A stretch of DNA of 64,000 bases. It comes from Schistocerca nitens (lineage: Eukaryota > Arthropoda > Insecta > Orthoptera > Acrididae). Positions 13,136 to 25,040 of this stretch are shown piece after piece (within the stretch, counting starts at the first letter, position 1; each line of letters starts with the position of its first letter). Under the pieces are notes generated by a model, which saw only the letters and a list, made by a program, of their open reading frames with translations, was not told where the DNA came from and searched no databases. A program made the translations under genes and the position numbers. The DNA lies in contig NC_064619.1 of NCBI RefSeq assembly GCF_023898315.1, positions 301,854,150 through 301,918,149 of the forward strand, in the 5' to 3' direction.

Positions 13136-13146
13136 TATATATATTA

Positions 13147-13475
13147 GAGGGAAACATTCCACGTGGGAAAAATATATCTAAAAACAAAGATGATGTGACT
13201 TACCGAACGAAAGCGCTGGCAGGTCGATAGACACACAAACAAACACAAACATACACACAAAATTCTAGCTTTCGCAACAAACGGTTGCTTCGTCAGGAAA
13301 GAGGGAAGGAGAGGGAAAGATGAAAGGAAGTGGGTTTTAAGGGAGAGGGTAAGGAGTCATTCCAATCCCGGGAGCGGAAAGACTTACCTTAGGGGGAAAA
13401 AAGGACAGGTATACACTCGCACACTTACACATATCCATCCACACATATACAGACACAAGCAGACATATTTTATCA
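13147..13475 (+). repeat. Single arm of the same palindrome family, copy 3
   Basis: It begins GAGGGAAACATTCCACGTGG and runs through the same blocks as the other two copies, ending after CAGACACAAGCAGACATATT. No inverted second arm follows. This gives the likely unit length of one arm (about 330 bp) and its intact left end. Confidence 0.88.
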
Positions 13476-13683
13476 CAGAATGTAACACTGTAATATTAGA
13501 AACAAATTGAAAATTAATGCAAACACAAACCAATCGTAGGAAAAAAGAAGTGCTTCTGCAAAGATTCTATTAACTTGAACTTCAGAAGAGATACTACTAG
13601 CAACTTCATTTAATTATCTGTCATGCATATCATAAATATAAGTACTGCAATGTCATTGCACAGGACATGATTATGCTTGGTTG

Positions 13684-13714
13684 TGGTGGTGGTGGTGGTG
13701 GTGGTGGTGGTGGA
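13684..13714. repeat. (GGT)n microsatellite
   Basis: About ten GGT/TGG trinucleotides in a row. Confidence 0.95.
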
Positions 13715-15500
13715 GCAGGGGGCAATAAAAACAATTTTTGTTACATAAATTATGATGTAGTGAAATGCATAAGGAACTATATATTGGCAGGAGTCAAAGA
13801 GAAATCATACTGAGGGAAAAGCTAATACCTGGCATTTCCACACATCTCACGCCGGTCACCTCACATTGGCCCCTCTCTGAATATAAATTGTAGTAACCTT
13901 CCTAAACATCTGTTTACCCATGGTCTTCTTCCCAATTATTTTATCCTGCGTCATCCCCACCCTGAAGGGCACCTAATGTTGCCAAACCCCTGTCTACCAT
14001 CAAAACTTCTGTCCCTCATATCTCCATATGCAACACACCACCAACTCTTTGTTGGATGAGCTCTCCATGACTTACTTCTGTCCCCTTCTACTGATGGTGT
14101 GCGCTGCTCCCAAACCATCACTCTTCTCTCACTATGACTACCTTTTGCTTTGCCTCTTCCATGTTCATCTTGTCTGCTCCTCCCAAATCATGCCCAATCC
14201 CAGTCAGGCCATAGAACTGGGAATGAAAAGTAAAACAGTCTGTCAACAGCAATATTATTAGAGACAGAACACAAGCTACAATAGGAAGAGGGTAGAGAAG
14301 GAAACCACCTGTTTCCTTTTCAAAGTAACAATTCCCAACATTCACCTTAATCAATTTAGGGTAATCTGAGTCATGACAGCTAAATGAAAAATGGCCCTCC
14401 CAATGTGGGACTGCTCTCACACCTCACCTGGTCTCAAAACACTGGGGCTATAGCACTTCATGCTCTGAAAAACTGTGCAAGTTCTAAGCTAGACCAACAG
14501 TTGTCAGTTCTTGTTTATGTGCTTATACCACAAGCAGATATAGATACAGTGGTCTTCCCAATCTTTCAGTTGAATTCTAAGGTAATGAAAAGTACTTGGA
14601 AGAGAAGAATGTCAAGAGGTATCTTATACAGTGGATTGTCAGACGGTTTGTCACCTAAAATGGGGCATTTTCATTATGGTTAAAAGACACTCTTGTTTAT
14701 TTGGCATAATCAAGTGGCCATGTCCAGGTAAGTTAGAGGTGCCGGAATATTATGTGAATGCTCCAAACTTCTGTACTGTAAATGAATGAAGCTTAAAATT
14801 CATTAATCTGTAAAGTCATCAAAATTGTCAACAGTTGCCTAATATTTTACTGCATCTATGGCAAATACATTTGTGCACAAAAAGCAGAAATATATTGATG
14901 ACTAATTCTCTTCTTCATGTATTACCATATCTGAACAGAGTCAAATTATTGACTAGTTAACTAATTTAGAGGCAACAAATGTCACTGTTTGTCTAAAATA
15001 GGAACAGTGTTGACTTAGGCATTGGCTGGAAATGTTATGTAGCTAAACTCACAGTCTTACATGAAGAAGCTGCTAGTTGTGGCAGGTTATCGTCTGTGTG
15101 GAGGCCGACCGTATATGGGCACATGAGAAGTTGTCAATGGGCATTGGGTAACCATATATGGACTCAAGATGGCACATGGCATGGCAAGAAGGGCAGGTCT
15201 GATGTGAGGGTTATAAGGAAACAGTGGGCCACCTGTGATTGAAGTCAAGTCCTCAGCAATTAGATAGTAGCAGTCATCCCGAAAGGGAACCCAGCCTAGA
15301 CTTTTGAGAGTCATTCTGGGAACTCAGGTGAAGTAATCAGTATTCCATGTAGGCCGAGCCCAGGGGTAGACACTTAGAACTTTGCTCTGGCTCTGCTTGT
15401 GTTTAACACGTAGCTGTGTACATTCTTCCATGGAAACTTTGCTGTTTGTACTAATAGGAATGCAATAAGACTACTCTAAATGAGTTGGTCGACAATTTCA
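13715..15500. other. Unclassified, partly pyrimidine-rich intron
   Basis: The part around 13.85-14.2 kb is unusually C/T-rich on the plus strand, like the sense strand of the Penelope family elsewhere in the window, but I could not align it to those copies. The 5' part of the neighbouring Gypsy relic could extend into the right half. No LTR was found. Confidence 0.4.
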
Positions 15501-15917
15501 TAACAGCATTTCAACTCAAATCGAGATGAGGATGATTCTTTGTTAAAATTTATAAAAACTAAAATACCTGGCCCAGCACATAAAATTGTTAGTCTGAGAC
15601 CTAAGTGCCAGTTGGCGAGATGTGTGTGCCATACTAGTAGAAAATTAGGCAATGCAGCATTGCTTTAAAGAGGCTATCAAACACACAGTGCAAGAGACGA
15701 AATTATAAGATACCCTTGAAGTCATTTGGAATTTAAGCAGAACAGTATTCATCGAAGTGATTTACAATGACAGGATGATGACCTTAGTGTGTATGTACAG
15801 TGAACAATTAATATTAGCAGAGGCTTTAGAGGTTGCTCCCATGGAGGAGAGTACAATAGCCTTGGCCAGAGAATAGGGAACACTTTAAGTGGTAGTGCAG
15901 CACTATGAAACAAAAAG

Positions 15918-16230
15918 AAAGCCACAAAGTCTTTTGTATGTGGTAATACAGGTCATGTAATGCAAGGCTGCCATACCGACAAGAGTCAGAAAAGAAGGGC
16001 CAGTCGTATCAGGAAACAGAGGAGAGAGTACAAAAGTGCCAGTGACAAAGGCCAAGTTTTACCGCCCATGTTCCATGGAAATTGCAAGGAACTAGACAGG
16101 TTCTGCATAATAAGATGTTCACAGTGCAACACGTCTGGGCACAGTGGCCAGTATGCGGCTGAAGCCTGTAACATGTTTTACATGCAAACAAACTGGTCAT
16201 TACTTGAGAGACTGCATGGACCTGTGCTTG
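15918..16230 (+). pseudogene. Gag zinc-knuckle region of the Gypsy relic
   Basis: Three CCHC-type knuckles can be read. The first, SFVCGNTGHVMQGC, has lost its first Cys to Ser. The second, CSQCNTSGHSGQYAAEAC, is disturbed in its spacing. The third, CFTCKQTGHYLRDC (about 16170-16211), is a perfect C-X2-C-X4-H-X4-C but lies in a different frame from the second. Nucleocapsid knuckles bind the element RNA during packaging. Confidence 0.75.
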
Positions 16231-16279
16231 CCATGCACAGAGGAAGAGTCAAATGCAGAAGAAAAGTAAAGCATAGGGA

Positions 16280-16732
16280 ATGAAGAAAGAGTTTATAGAA
16301 TTGAGATGCCAAGAAGGCACAGAAAATCAAATGAGGTTTCTTGTGGATAGTGGGGCACAGATAATCCTAGTTCAACGTAGCTTGAAAGATAGTGCATGGT
16401 ACAATCTGGCCGAAGGTATTAGGATTCAGGGAATTGTTAATGTGGTGGCAAAGATAGAAGTAACTACAACCCTCAGTTTGAAAACAAGAAGCAGAATGCA
16501 ACTGAGACACTGCTTCCATGGGGAAGATGTGGATCTTCTTAATGATGGGATGATGTGCAGAGCCTCCTTTAGGGAAAATGGATTTGTAGCCACCACCACA
16601 CTGCCTGCGGAGCCTCAAGGAACAAATCTAAATGAAGACAGAGCAAGAGTGAGAGCTACACATAGTGCATGTATGAGAAAAAGGATGCTCTTTCAGAACA
16701 GGCTCAGACATGGAGCAAAAGGTGCACAGTAG
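16280..16732 (+). pseudogene. Retroviral-type aspartic protease region of the Gypsy relic
   Basis: A 150-codon open frame contains MRFLVDSGAQIILVQRSL, the D-S/T-G-A active-site loop with its flanking hydrophobic strands. It follows the zinc knuckles directly, as in Gypsy polyproteins. The second half of the frame (RARVRATHSACMRKR and following) does not resemble protease and is probably out of frame. Confidence 0.7.
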
Positions 16733-17449
16733 AATGAAGACAGAGAAAGGGGAGTCAGCTGTACCAATAGCGTGTACAGGAAAGAGAAGTCTCTTTTGAG
16801 AAAGGCTCTAATGCAGAGTGAAACACACATAGAAAGGCAAAGGTCAGGTGGGATAGAACCAACTGCCAACCTATAGTAGAAGCAGACAGTCAATATTAAC
16901 ACAGAAAATCTAGAGAGAGATGTGCAATCTGAAACAATGTTAATAGTTGGGCCTGGAGAGGAACGAGTGTGCCGGATAAGAATAGAGACCTATGGAATGA
17001 AAGAGGTTATCATTATGAAAAAGGAGGTCACAAACGGTGTGTATCTACCTGAGGCACTGGTGAAAGTGCAATCAGGGGAATGCATAATGAGTGTATTAAA
17101 CAATATAGGTGAGGGTGTGTCAAAAGAATTTCCATGGGTGGTAGCAGAAGCAATACTGTAGTGGGAATGATCCAGAATGAGTCACATCACTGGAGAAAAG
17201 CCACTGTTGAAAGTGTGAATAATTACTCTAAAAGAGAATATTTGTGTGAGTCATCTGGACATGGAAAAGAAAGCCATCATAGCAAAGCTGTGCACAATGT
17301 ATACCGACATTGCCCATGTACCAGGAGACAAGTTGTCTTACACAGATAGCATCGGGCATGAAATCTAGCTAGCTGCTACAGAATGTAGATGGTATGGTAA
17401 CATGTTTGTGACCCTGAAGTGTGCCATTTGGGCTGTATTCTATTGGCCA

Positions 17450-18030
17450 AATGTTTGAAGCCAGACCCACAGAAGATCAAAGTGATAAAGGAATATCCAC
17501 AGAGGCAACTGAAGAAACTCTTAGGTAGTGTGACATACTGTATGCATTTAATAAACAACTTCTGCAAAATCACACATCCACTACACTAATTATTAAAGAA
17601 GGAAGAATGCTCCATATGTGGTGTCAAGCAAGAAAACAATTTTCAGGATTTAAAAGAGAAACTGCTCAGTCCACTGATGCTGCAGTATCTGGACTTTGAA
17701 AAGGACTTCAGAATCACTATGGATGTAAGTCAGAATTTTGTTGAGGCTACCTGTAAGTCAAAGAAAAAACAGAAGTAAGTAACTTGTCGCTTATGCCTCA
17801 AGGACATGAAATAAAGTGAAAACATTGAGCAGGAGATGTTAGCCAGTTGTTGAGCTGTCAAATACTTTGGACCGTGCATGTCTGGCAGAACTGACCATAA
17901 ACCCCCAACATGGATAGGTAGCAGATCAGATCTGCATCCAGATTAATAAGTTCAGATTAAAGCTGCAGAAATATGATTACTATACACTGTACAAAAGGCC
18001 AAACCATATCAAGTCTCCAAGGCACTTTCG
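17450..18030 (+). pseudogene. RT connection and RNase H region of the Gypsy relic
   Basis: The plus strand reads GLKPDPQKIKVIKEYPQ, LLGSVTYCMHLINNFCKI and FQDLKEKLLSPLMLQYLDFE, then FRITMDVSQNFVEAT. This is the usual transition from RT thumb to RNase H in Gypsy elements. Further on come AVKYFGPCMSGRTDHKPPTW and a Tyr-rich stretch corresponding to the end of RNase H. Several stops interrupt it. Confidence 0.75.
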
Positions 18031-18589
18031 CAAATGAAAGAGGTCAGGGCAGCTGGCACACAACAAGAAGTCGATGGTAGCCTGGGTCAGAAGGCAGCAC
18101 AAAAGGAAGCCCTTGCACGAGTCAAGAATCGCTCAGGCAGGCAACGACAGCATGGCTGTTGCAAATCAGTATCACAGTTCTCCAGAGGGAGGATAACAAG
18201 GCATAAGGAGAACCTATGGATGAATAAAAAAAGTACTGAATATGGAGTGGTATGGAGGAGGATATAGAAGAGTATATCCAGAAATGCGAAAAGCTGTCAG
18301 AAGAATAAATTCACTAGGAAACACACAAATATATCTTTAGAGATGACAAAGACTCCCAAACACATTTTCAAGAGGTGACACTGATTTGGTATGTCCTTTG
18401 AAGACAGACCAAGGTAACAAGTATATCCTCACATTTCAGTATGAACTGACTAAGTTTATACTAGCTGAACAGCAAGATGCTGATATTGTGGCACCAGTGT
18501 TAGCTGAGAAAGTTATACTGAAGTACAGAAACCGACAGTGACATGGGAAGCAATTTCATGAGAAACTGTAGAATGCAAAATGCTGTGAA

Positions 18590-18950
18590 TTGAGATGATG
18601 CAGACTATTAGTTACTATCCTTATACAAATGGAGAATCAGAGAACTCGCATCAGACTTGAACAGAGATATTGCAACATTATGTAAACAGATTGCAGACAG
18701 ACTGAGACAGTTGGATTCCATTTGCAGTTTTTGTGTACAGTACAGTACAGTACAGTACCAAACAGTGCAATGGGATACAGGCCACAGAAACTATTCTTTG
18801 CACAGAGTGCGTACATTCCAGGGATATTACATAGTGATCCGGCCAGGTTGTGGTATAATTTTGACAATTATGTGGCAGAGCTAATTCAAGAGAACAAAAT
18901 GTGCAATGTACGATAAAGAACAAGGAATATTATGATAAGACACAGAATAA
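18590..18950 (+). pseudogene. Integrase C-terminal part of the Gypsy relic
   Basis: The plus strand reads SYYPYTNGESENSHQT, then EILQHYVNRLQTD and DSWIPFAVFVYST. After a frame change comes AMGYRPQKLFFAQSAYIPG. This matches the Y-H-P-x-[ST]-N-G-x-x-E catalytic-Glu region and the following Y-x-P-x-x-L-x-F-G segment of Gypsy integrases. A short tandem (ACAGT)n-like stretch around 18735-18755 lies at the frame break. Confidence 0.72.
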
Positions 18951-19037
18951 AAAACAATTCTGTTGTGGCAATAAGGTTCTGTTGTTTGATAATTGTGTGT
19001 ACGATGAGGGAGATCAAGTAAATTAGATGCACAATAG

Positions 19038-19757
19038 CTAGATCTTACTCTACTTTACTCCTTGGCACCACATCGCTTATGGGGCCTTTGGCTTCCCGGA
19101 CAATCTCCACCCACTCTTCTCTGCTGGCTGCCTCAGCTCTCCATCTTATAACTCCCATCCTTCTCAAGTCCTCCTCCACGTTGTCTAGCCATCTGGTCCT
19201 TGGTCTGCCCCTTATATGATGCCCACCGGGATTTCCTTTGGAAACTTTCTTGACTGTGCTGTTCTCCACCATTCTTTCTACATGTCCCAACCAACGTAGT
19301 CTATTACTCTTTATTTCTGTCATGATATCTGGTTTGTTGTAAAACTCTGTGATCTCCATATTATTTCTGATTCTCCAAAAAACCCTATCATTCATTGGCC
19401 CATAGATTTTCCTAAGTATCGTCCTTTCCCATCTCAGCAACAACCCCTCATCATTTTGTGTCATAGTCCAGGTCTCTGAATCATACATCAATACACATCT
19501 AACTACTATATGATACACAATCAGCTTCAGATTCCTACTAAGACTCCTTGCTTTAAACACTTTAACCAGTACAAAGTAGCACCTGTTACCAGCTGCAATC
19601 CTTGCATGTATTTCTTCTCTCACATCATTATTCTCAGTTACCAGTGACCCAAGATATTTAAAGCAGTATTCATATTCTTTTCTGTTCAAAGTCATGCTTC
19701 TTTCTCCTTCACTATATCTTTTCCTAGATATTAATCTAGCTAGATCAGTACACAATA
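19038..19757 (-). mobile_element. RTE-like LINE, 5'-truncated 3' part, with 236-codon ORF
   Basis: The minus-strand frame 19755-19045 is intact. It contains YCFKYLGSLVTENNDVREEI, LMYDSETWTMTQNDEGLLLR, RLRWLGHVERMVENSTVKKV and RGRPRTRWLDNVEEDLRRMG. This is the standard C-terminal region of insect RTE-like endonuclease-reverse transcriptases (Y-L-G-S..., Y-G-S-E-T-W..., R-W-x-G-H-V, R-P-x-x-R-W-x-D). EN and the RT catalytic core are missing. A CACAATA is present just outside both ends (19030-19036 and 19751-19757) and may be a target-site duplication inside the older Gypsy relic. Confidence 0.85.
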
Positions 19758-20274
19758 ATACCAGTGAAGGGACCTAACATCTGTCTGGGCTCTGAGAGCA
19801 GATATTGAGGACAGAACTTGAATTTATTACTGCATACACAGCTTCTGTGAAGGACTTTATCACTGCAAATGTAATTAAAGCAGTTCTCAGAACATATCTG
19901 GTGGTCTACAGTGTGCTTTTTCTTTATGCAGTTACCACATCACTAAAGGTTTTTCAGTTGCTGAGCTACAATGGAGAAGTAGTTTGTCAGGCAATGCACT
20001 TGAAAGAGCCTGGAGGTGGGTAGACAGTCAGGTTCACTTCTTTTTCCAGTCTTTTTCAAGTGACAATACCATTCATCTGAGCTGTTCTTCTATGTGGGAT
20101 GGAGAGTTCACATTCTCATAACTGGCCTAATACTATCAAATCACATGTGCCCTCACAGAGCTCCAGTCAGGCACACAGTTTTAATCCGTCATGAATTTTC
20201 AAATCACCACACTCCTGTGCGGAGTGAAAATTCATTCTTGAAAAATACAGCTACCCTAAAAACAATAACCTCAC

Positions 20275-20507
20275 CTCGAAGCCATTCGCAGACGGATCTT
20301 TTTGCACCGCTTCTTGAGTGCTTTCTGACGTTCCTTATCAAGTGCAATTCGAGGATCTATCTTGTCAGCTGGCGCATCAACAATGTGTGTTATGCTGAAT
20401 GACAGCAGTTCCTCTCTTGAAAGTGCTGTAACGTCTTGCTTCTGTTGCAACGCTTCCTGGTGTTGTCGTCCACGGAGATGGCTCAGTAAGTATACTTCTG
20501 AACCAAT
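20275..20507 (-). CDS. SCAPER: SCAPER exon 8 of those visible (second half of zinc finger)
   Basis: This 233-nt exon has an acceptor in TTTGCTTCCAG and a GTGAGG donor, and runs from phase 0 to phase 2. It begins IGSEVYLLSHLRGRQHQEAL, supplying both zinc-binding His residues (H-X5-H) of a C2H2 finger whose Cys pair is in the previous exon. It then encodes SREELLSFSITHIVDAPADK, RIALDKERQKALKKRCKKIR and LRMAS. The lysine-rich KK-x-KKI-R-x-RM stretch is typical of SCAPER after the finger. The acceptor lies about 65-80 nt from the end of a Penelope-like insertion. Confidence 0.95.
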
Positions 20508-20569
20508 CTGGAAGCAAATAAAAATGTATGAAATATTTCCTACCACCAATGAGAATTAGTATATCAATT

Positions 20570-23478
20570 ACAAGCTCCTGTGCACCTATATGCTGCCAGC
20601 TAGACTGACAGTGCCAGTACTATTTTGCAGCAGGTGGGCTGATTGTGGAGGGAGTAGTGTTGGGGTGGGTAGGTAAAGAGAGGTGGGAGATAAGAAGAGG
20701 CTAGTGGCTCAGAGGGAGGTCAGTTTGCCAGTTAGGCATGCGGAAGGCAGTGGTGGTATAGTTGTAGCGGCCGATGATTGTGGGGACATGAATTAGGAAG
20801 GGGTGACAGGACAGTGGAAGGGGAAACTGTTCAGTGTTGGGACAGTTGGTTTCCTGAGAGTGAAGCCAGGATGATTATAAAGAGCAGAGAATGTGTCATA
20901 AGGATAACTCCCATCTGTGTATTTCAGAGAAGCTGGTGGTGCAGGGAAAAGTGCAGATAGTTTGGGTTGTGAAGCAGCCACTGAAACTGAGCATGTTATT
21001 CTCAGCAGCATGCTGTGTCACTGGGTGGTCTACTCTGTCCTTGACAATAGTTTGGTGGGGTCATTCATCCTGGTGGGCAGCTGGTTGGTATTCATATCAA
21101 CATAAAAGGCTTTGCAGTGTTTGCAGCAGAGTTGGTGTATGACATGTTAGATTTCACAGGTGGCTCAGCCTCTAATGGGGTAGGATAAGCCTGTGACAGG
21201 ACTGGAGTAAGAGGTCCTGGGATAGGTGGAGTGGGAAAGTCTTGCACCTTGGTCTGCCATGGGAATATGATCCCTGTGGCAAGAGGTTGGGAGTGGGTGT
21301 GGCATATGTATAGACCAGGACGTTGCATAGGTTGGCTGAGTGACAGAACAACACTTTAGGAGGAGTGGGAAGGATCTTGAGTAGGATATTCCTAATTTCA
21401 GGACAGGGTGAGACATAATCAAAGCCCTGGTGAGGGGTGCTCCTTTGTAGCTTATTTTTGGTGTGGAGGGAGTACTGGGGCTGTGTGAGGATATGGCATG
21501 GGACATCTGTTTGTGGTCTAGGTCTGGAGGGTATTGCCTGAGTACGTAGGCCTTTGTGAGGCCTTCATTGTACTGGGCAAAGGAGTTCTTGTCACTGCAG
21601 ACAGGTTGTGCATGGGTGGCTAGGCTGTATGGAAGGGATTTTTTTTGGTGTGGAAGAGATGGCAGCTGTCAAAATGCAGGAAATGTTGGTGATTGGTAGG
21701 TTTAATGTGGACAGAGGTGTGGACGGAGCCATCAGTGAGGTGGAAGTCACTGTTCAGGAAGGTGGTACATTGGGCAGAGTAGGAGTGGGTGAAGTAAATG
21801 GAAGAAAAGATGCTGAGGTTCTAAAGGAATACAGACAGGGTGTCTTGGCCCTGAGCCCAGACCATTAATAAATTGTCGGACTAGGGGTTGACTGGGGGGT
21901 TGAGAGTTTTGGGGGGCTAGGGATGTTTCCTCTAGATGGTCCATAACACTTTGGCATAGGAGGGTGCCATGCAGGTGCCCATGGGCATGTCGTGGATTTG
22001 TTTGTAAGCATTCCCTGCAAGGAAAAAGTAGCTATGGATCAGGATATAATCAGTAAGGTGTATAAGGAATGATCTGGAGGGTTTGAAGCCTGAACAACTT
22101 TGGGAGAGGTAACGTTAGATAGTGCCAAAGCCATGGGAGACAAGGGATGCTGATGTATAGGGAGGTGGAATCAACTGTGATGAGTAGGGAGGTGGACTCA
22201 ACTGTGATGAGTAGGGATCTGGGACATAAAGGTGTGGGGTGGCAGAAAGTTGGTGAAGGAGGTAGTTAGTATCTTTGATGTGAGAGGCTAGGTTTTGGTC
22301 AATTGGTTGGAGATGTTGGTCAGTGGGGTGGTCTGGATTGTTGAGTTTGCGGATTTTGGGGAACATGTAGAAGGTGGGTGTGGGTGTTGGGATGAGGAAG
22401 GAGATGGACTCAGGTGAGAGGTTCTGGGAAGTGCCTGTGGATTTCAGTAGGGATTGGAGATTATATTGGATTTGGGACAGGATCACACAGACACTTAGCA
22501 CAAGCCTTCTATCAGGTGGTCACTGTGACTCACCACAACAGTGGTGGAGCCTTTGTCTGCAAGGAGGATGATTAAGTCTGGAGCCATTGTCAGGTTGTGT
22601 ATAGCTGTCCTTTCTTCTGCTGAAAGGTTAATGTTCTTAGAAATGGACATGGGGAAGGATGGCAAGGCTAAGTTGGTAGTAAGCAGTTCCTGGAAGCTGA
22701 CTAGGGGATTGTTAGGTATGAGGGGGGAGGGTCACAGTTAGATGGTGGTATGAACTGGCAGAGGTAAGGTTCAATGTTGGGATTAGGTTGGCCTTCGTGG
22801 GAACGAGTGGTGACAAAGAAGTGTTTCCACTGTAAGGATCAGGAAAAGGAGAGTAGGTCTTCGACAAGCCCAGTGTCATTGAACTTGGGCACAGGGATGA
22901 AGGTTAGGTCTTTAAATAGGACTGAAACTTCTGTGGGACTGAGGTTTTTGATGGTGAGCTTAACAACAGTGTTTCAGGTTTGCTTGGGTTCAGGGTTCTG
23001 TGGGGTGTTGGTAAGGAGTTTGGAAGATGTGGCAAATTGGTTGCTATGAGGGGTTGATGACAGGGTTCACTGTGAGAAGAATGGGTGTTGATGGATATTA
23101 GTGCCCCAAGGGCGTAGCAAGATGTCAACGTTTGTGCAATTTATGGAGGTAGTGTCTGGAATGCGTCTCCAGGTGTTGCGAGTGCAAGGGTTTATATTTC
23201 AGAGATATTATATGTGATGGTGACTAAACAGTGACGGTATCTTGTGGAGGGAATTGAGATGGTTCAGAGATATCTGTGCCATGGAGAGGTGTTTTCGCAA
23301 AACCAGGTTCATGAGTGATACAGACTGGCGGAAACTGAAAAGGTGAATGTTGTTGTGAAAGGAAGGGTGAGGTCCAGAGAAGGTGGCCATTGGAGGGGAT
23401 TCAATGGTTCAGGAAGCACTTAAGGAACAGGATATGGGACTGGGTTTTAACAAGTGAAAGGGGCACCTTTCTGAACTG
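20570..23478 (-). mobile_element. Penelope-like element, near full length, minus orientation
   Basis: On the minus strand this copy parallels the element at 53.8-56.6 kb block by block: the ACCCAGTCCCA block near 23.43 kb, the GTGGAAACACTT block near 22.82 kb, NLSPESISFLIPT with YMFPKIRKLNN (22.4 kb), DQHLQPIDQNL, the MDHLEETSL box (21.94 kb) and the GIY-YIG-like region (21.4-21.1 kb). Compared with the 55 kb copy it lacks the segment coding HPIVGGYCAPTEG. Stops and frameshifts throughout show that it is dead. It ends near 20.57 kb with CAGTCTAGCTGGCAGC on its sense strand, the same end sequence as its plus-strand partner. Confidence 0.85.
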
Positions 23479-24795
23479 GTATAGAAAGGTGGAGCATGGT
23501 ACCTTCCTAAGCCAAACTGTTTATGGGTCATCTAGAAGAAACAGTCCTAGCCTCCTGAAGTTCCCAACACCTAGTTTGTTTCAGGTTCATTGACAATATC
23601 TTCATGATCTGGACTCAGGGCCATGACACACTATCCACATTCCTTCATAATTTCAACAACTTTTCTGCCATCTGCTTCATCTGTCCTCTTCTATCCAATT
23701 TATCACCATCTTGGACGTTGACCTCTACCTCACTGATGGCTCCATTCACATCTCTGTCCACATCAAACCCACTACCCACCAACAGTATCCACATTTCGAC
23801 AGCTGCCATCCCTCCCACACCGAAATTTCCCTCCCTTTCCACCCTTGAATGACATATTTGCAATGGAACATGCTGTATCTACACACACGCACGCGCACAC
23901 ACACAAAAATCCTCCCACCACCACCAAGAATAAGCTACACACGAGTGCCCCACTTATCACCTAATATCACCCTGGCTTGGAACAACTGAACCATGTCCTT
24001 CATCAGGACTTTGATTATGTCTTATCCTGCCCTGAAATTAGAAACATCTTATCCAAGATCCTTTTCAACCCTCCTGAAGTGGTGTTCCACTGCCCACCCA
24101 ATCTTCACAACATCCTAATCCATCCCTACACCACTCCCACTCTCAACTCCTTGGCAAAGTCCCTGAGGTGGCCCAAGGTGCAGGACCTAACCAGTCTGCC
24201 CATCCAGCAACTCCTATTCAAGTCCTGTCACTGGCTTATACCACCCCATCAGAGACCTTGCCACCTTCAAAAGCAGCCATGCCATATACCAACTCTGCTA
24301 CAAACACTGCACAGCCTTTTATGTTGGTATGACTACCACCCAGCTGTCCACCAGGATGAATGGCCAGCACCAAACTGTTGTCAAGAACAAATCTGACCAC
24401 CTGGTGGCACAACATGCCCAATTTAAATGGCTGCTTCACAATCTGTGCCATCTGGATTCTTCCCTACACCACTAGTTTCTTCAAACTACTCAGGTGGAAG
24501 TTATCCTTACAACACATCCTCCACTCCCATTATCATCTTGGTATCAATCTCAGGTAACCCACTGTCCCCACACCCTCAAACCAACAGTTTCCCCTTCCAT
24601 TATCCTGTCACCCTCTTCCAATTCACATCCTCACATAGCCTTCAGTGTATGTCACTTCCCATCAGCTACTACAACTATACCTGCTGTCCCTTCAGCTCCT
24701 CTTTTACTTCACCTAAGAGTAACCTCACCATAACCTGTCACAAAATCACAAAATAGCATTGGTACTATCAGTCTAGCCGGCACAATGTAGGGGCA

Positions 24796-24893
<98 letters not shown>

Positions 24894-25040
24894 CGCGCGC
24901 GCGCGCGCGCGCGCGGCACATGTGTGTACTCTAGTTCATCAAAAGATAAATCCAAAAGTTAGAAAGTTTTCCTCCTCCTGCGTATGCCTATCGACAACTG
25001 AAGGCTTCTGCTTTTTGGTGAATGGTCTCCTTTAACCCTA
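23479..25040 (+). mobile_element. Penelope-like element, 3' half, plus orientation, head to head with the previous copy
   Basis: From about 23480 the plus strand resumes the same family in the middle of RT: CAGGTTCATTGACAATATC corresponds to the FTDDIFEIW region of the 55 kb copy. Next come the HDTLSTFLHNFNNFSAICFI equivalent, and the HQFL/GIY-YIG-like segment with its CHIPTLLQTLHSLLCWYDYH frame. The 3' end is GGCACAATGTAGGGGCATAG, then (GT)n(GC)n, then a terminal unit with TGCCTATCGACAACTGAAGG and TTTTTGGTGAATGGTCTCC. It has no intact ORF. The 3' end stops about 160 nt from the SCAPER exon 7 donor. Confidence 0.83.
24799..24915. repeat. (GT)n(GC)n microsatellite inside the PLE end
   Basis: About 87 nt of GT followed by about 30 nt of GC. 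It gives spurious CVCVCV / THTHTH reading frames on both strands. The position corresponds to the (GT)n in the terminal unit of the PLE copy at 56.85 kb. Confidence 0.97.

Larger units (their letters stand above)
15500..19030 (+). mobile_element. Degenerate Gypsy-like LTR retrotransposon (gag-pol relic)
   Basis: Decayed pieces appear in the correct order: a gag-like stretch (about 15.5-15.9 kb), zinc knuckles (15.92-16.22 kb), an aspartic protease (16.3 kb), the RT end (17.45 kb), RNase H (17.7-18.0 kb) and integrase (18.6-18.95 kb). Every domain is broken by stops or frameshifts, so it is long dead. No LTR pair or primer-binding site was identified. The element appears to be interrupted or ended at about 19.03 kb by an RTE-like LINE in opposite orientation. 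Confidence 0.8.

Noticed and set aside
11768-13162. Several basic ORFs of 125-160 codons (for example with LTKQKRWQVDRHTNKHK)
   Set aside because: They are the same translation from opposite arms of palindromic repeats, running through CA repeats. They are not genes.
21165-23128. Many Pro/Ser/His-rich ORFs as independent genes
   Set aside because: They are pieces of a decayed minus-strand PLE and their shadows; the C-rich composition creates open frames.
24709-25035. ORFs made of Cys-Val or Thr-His repeats
   Set aside because: Translations of (GT)n/(CA)n and (GC)n microsatellites; the same applies at 51.57-51.9 kb.
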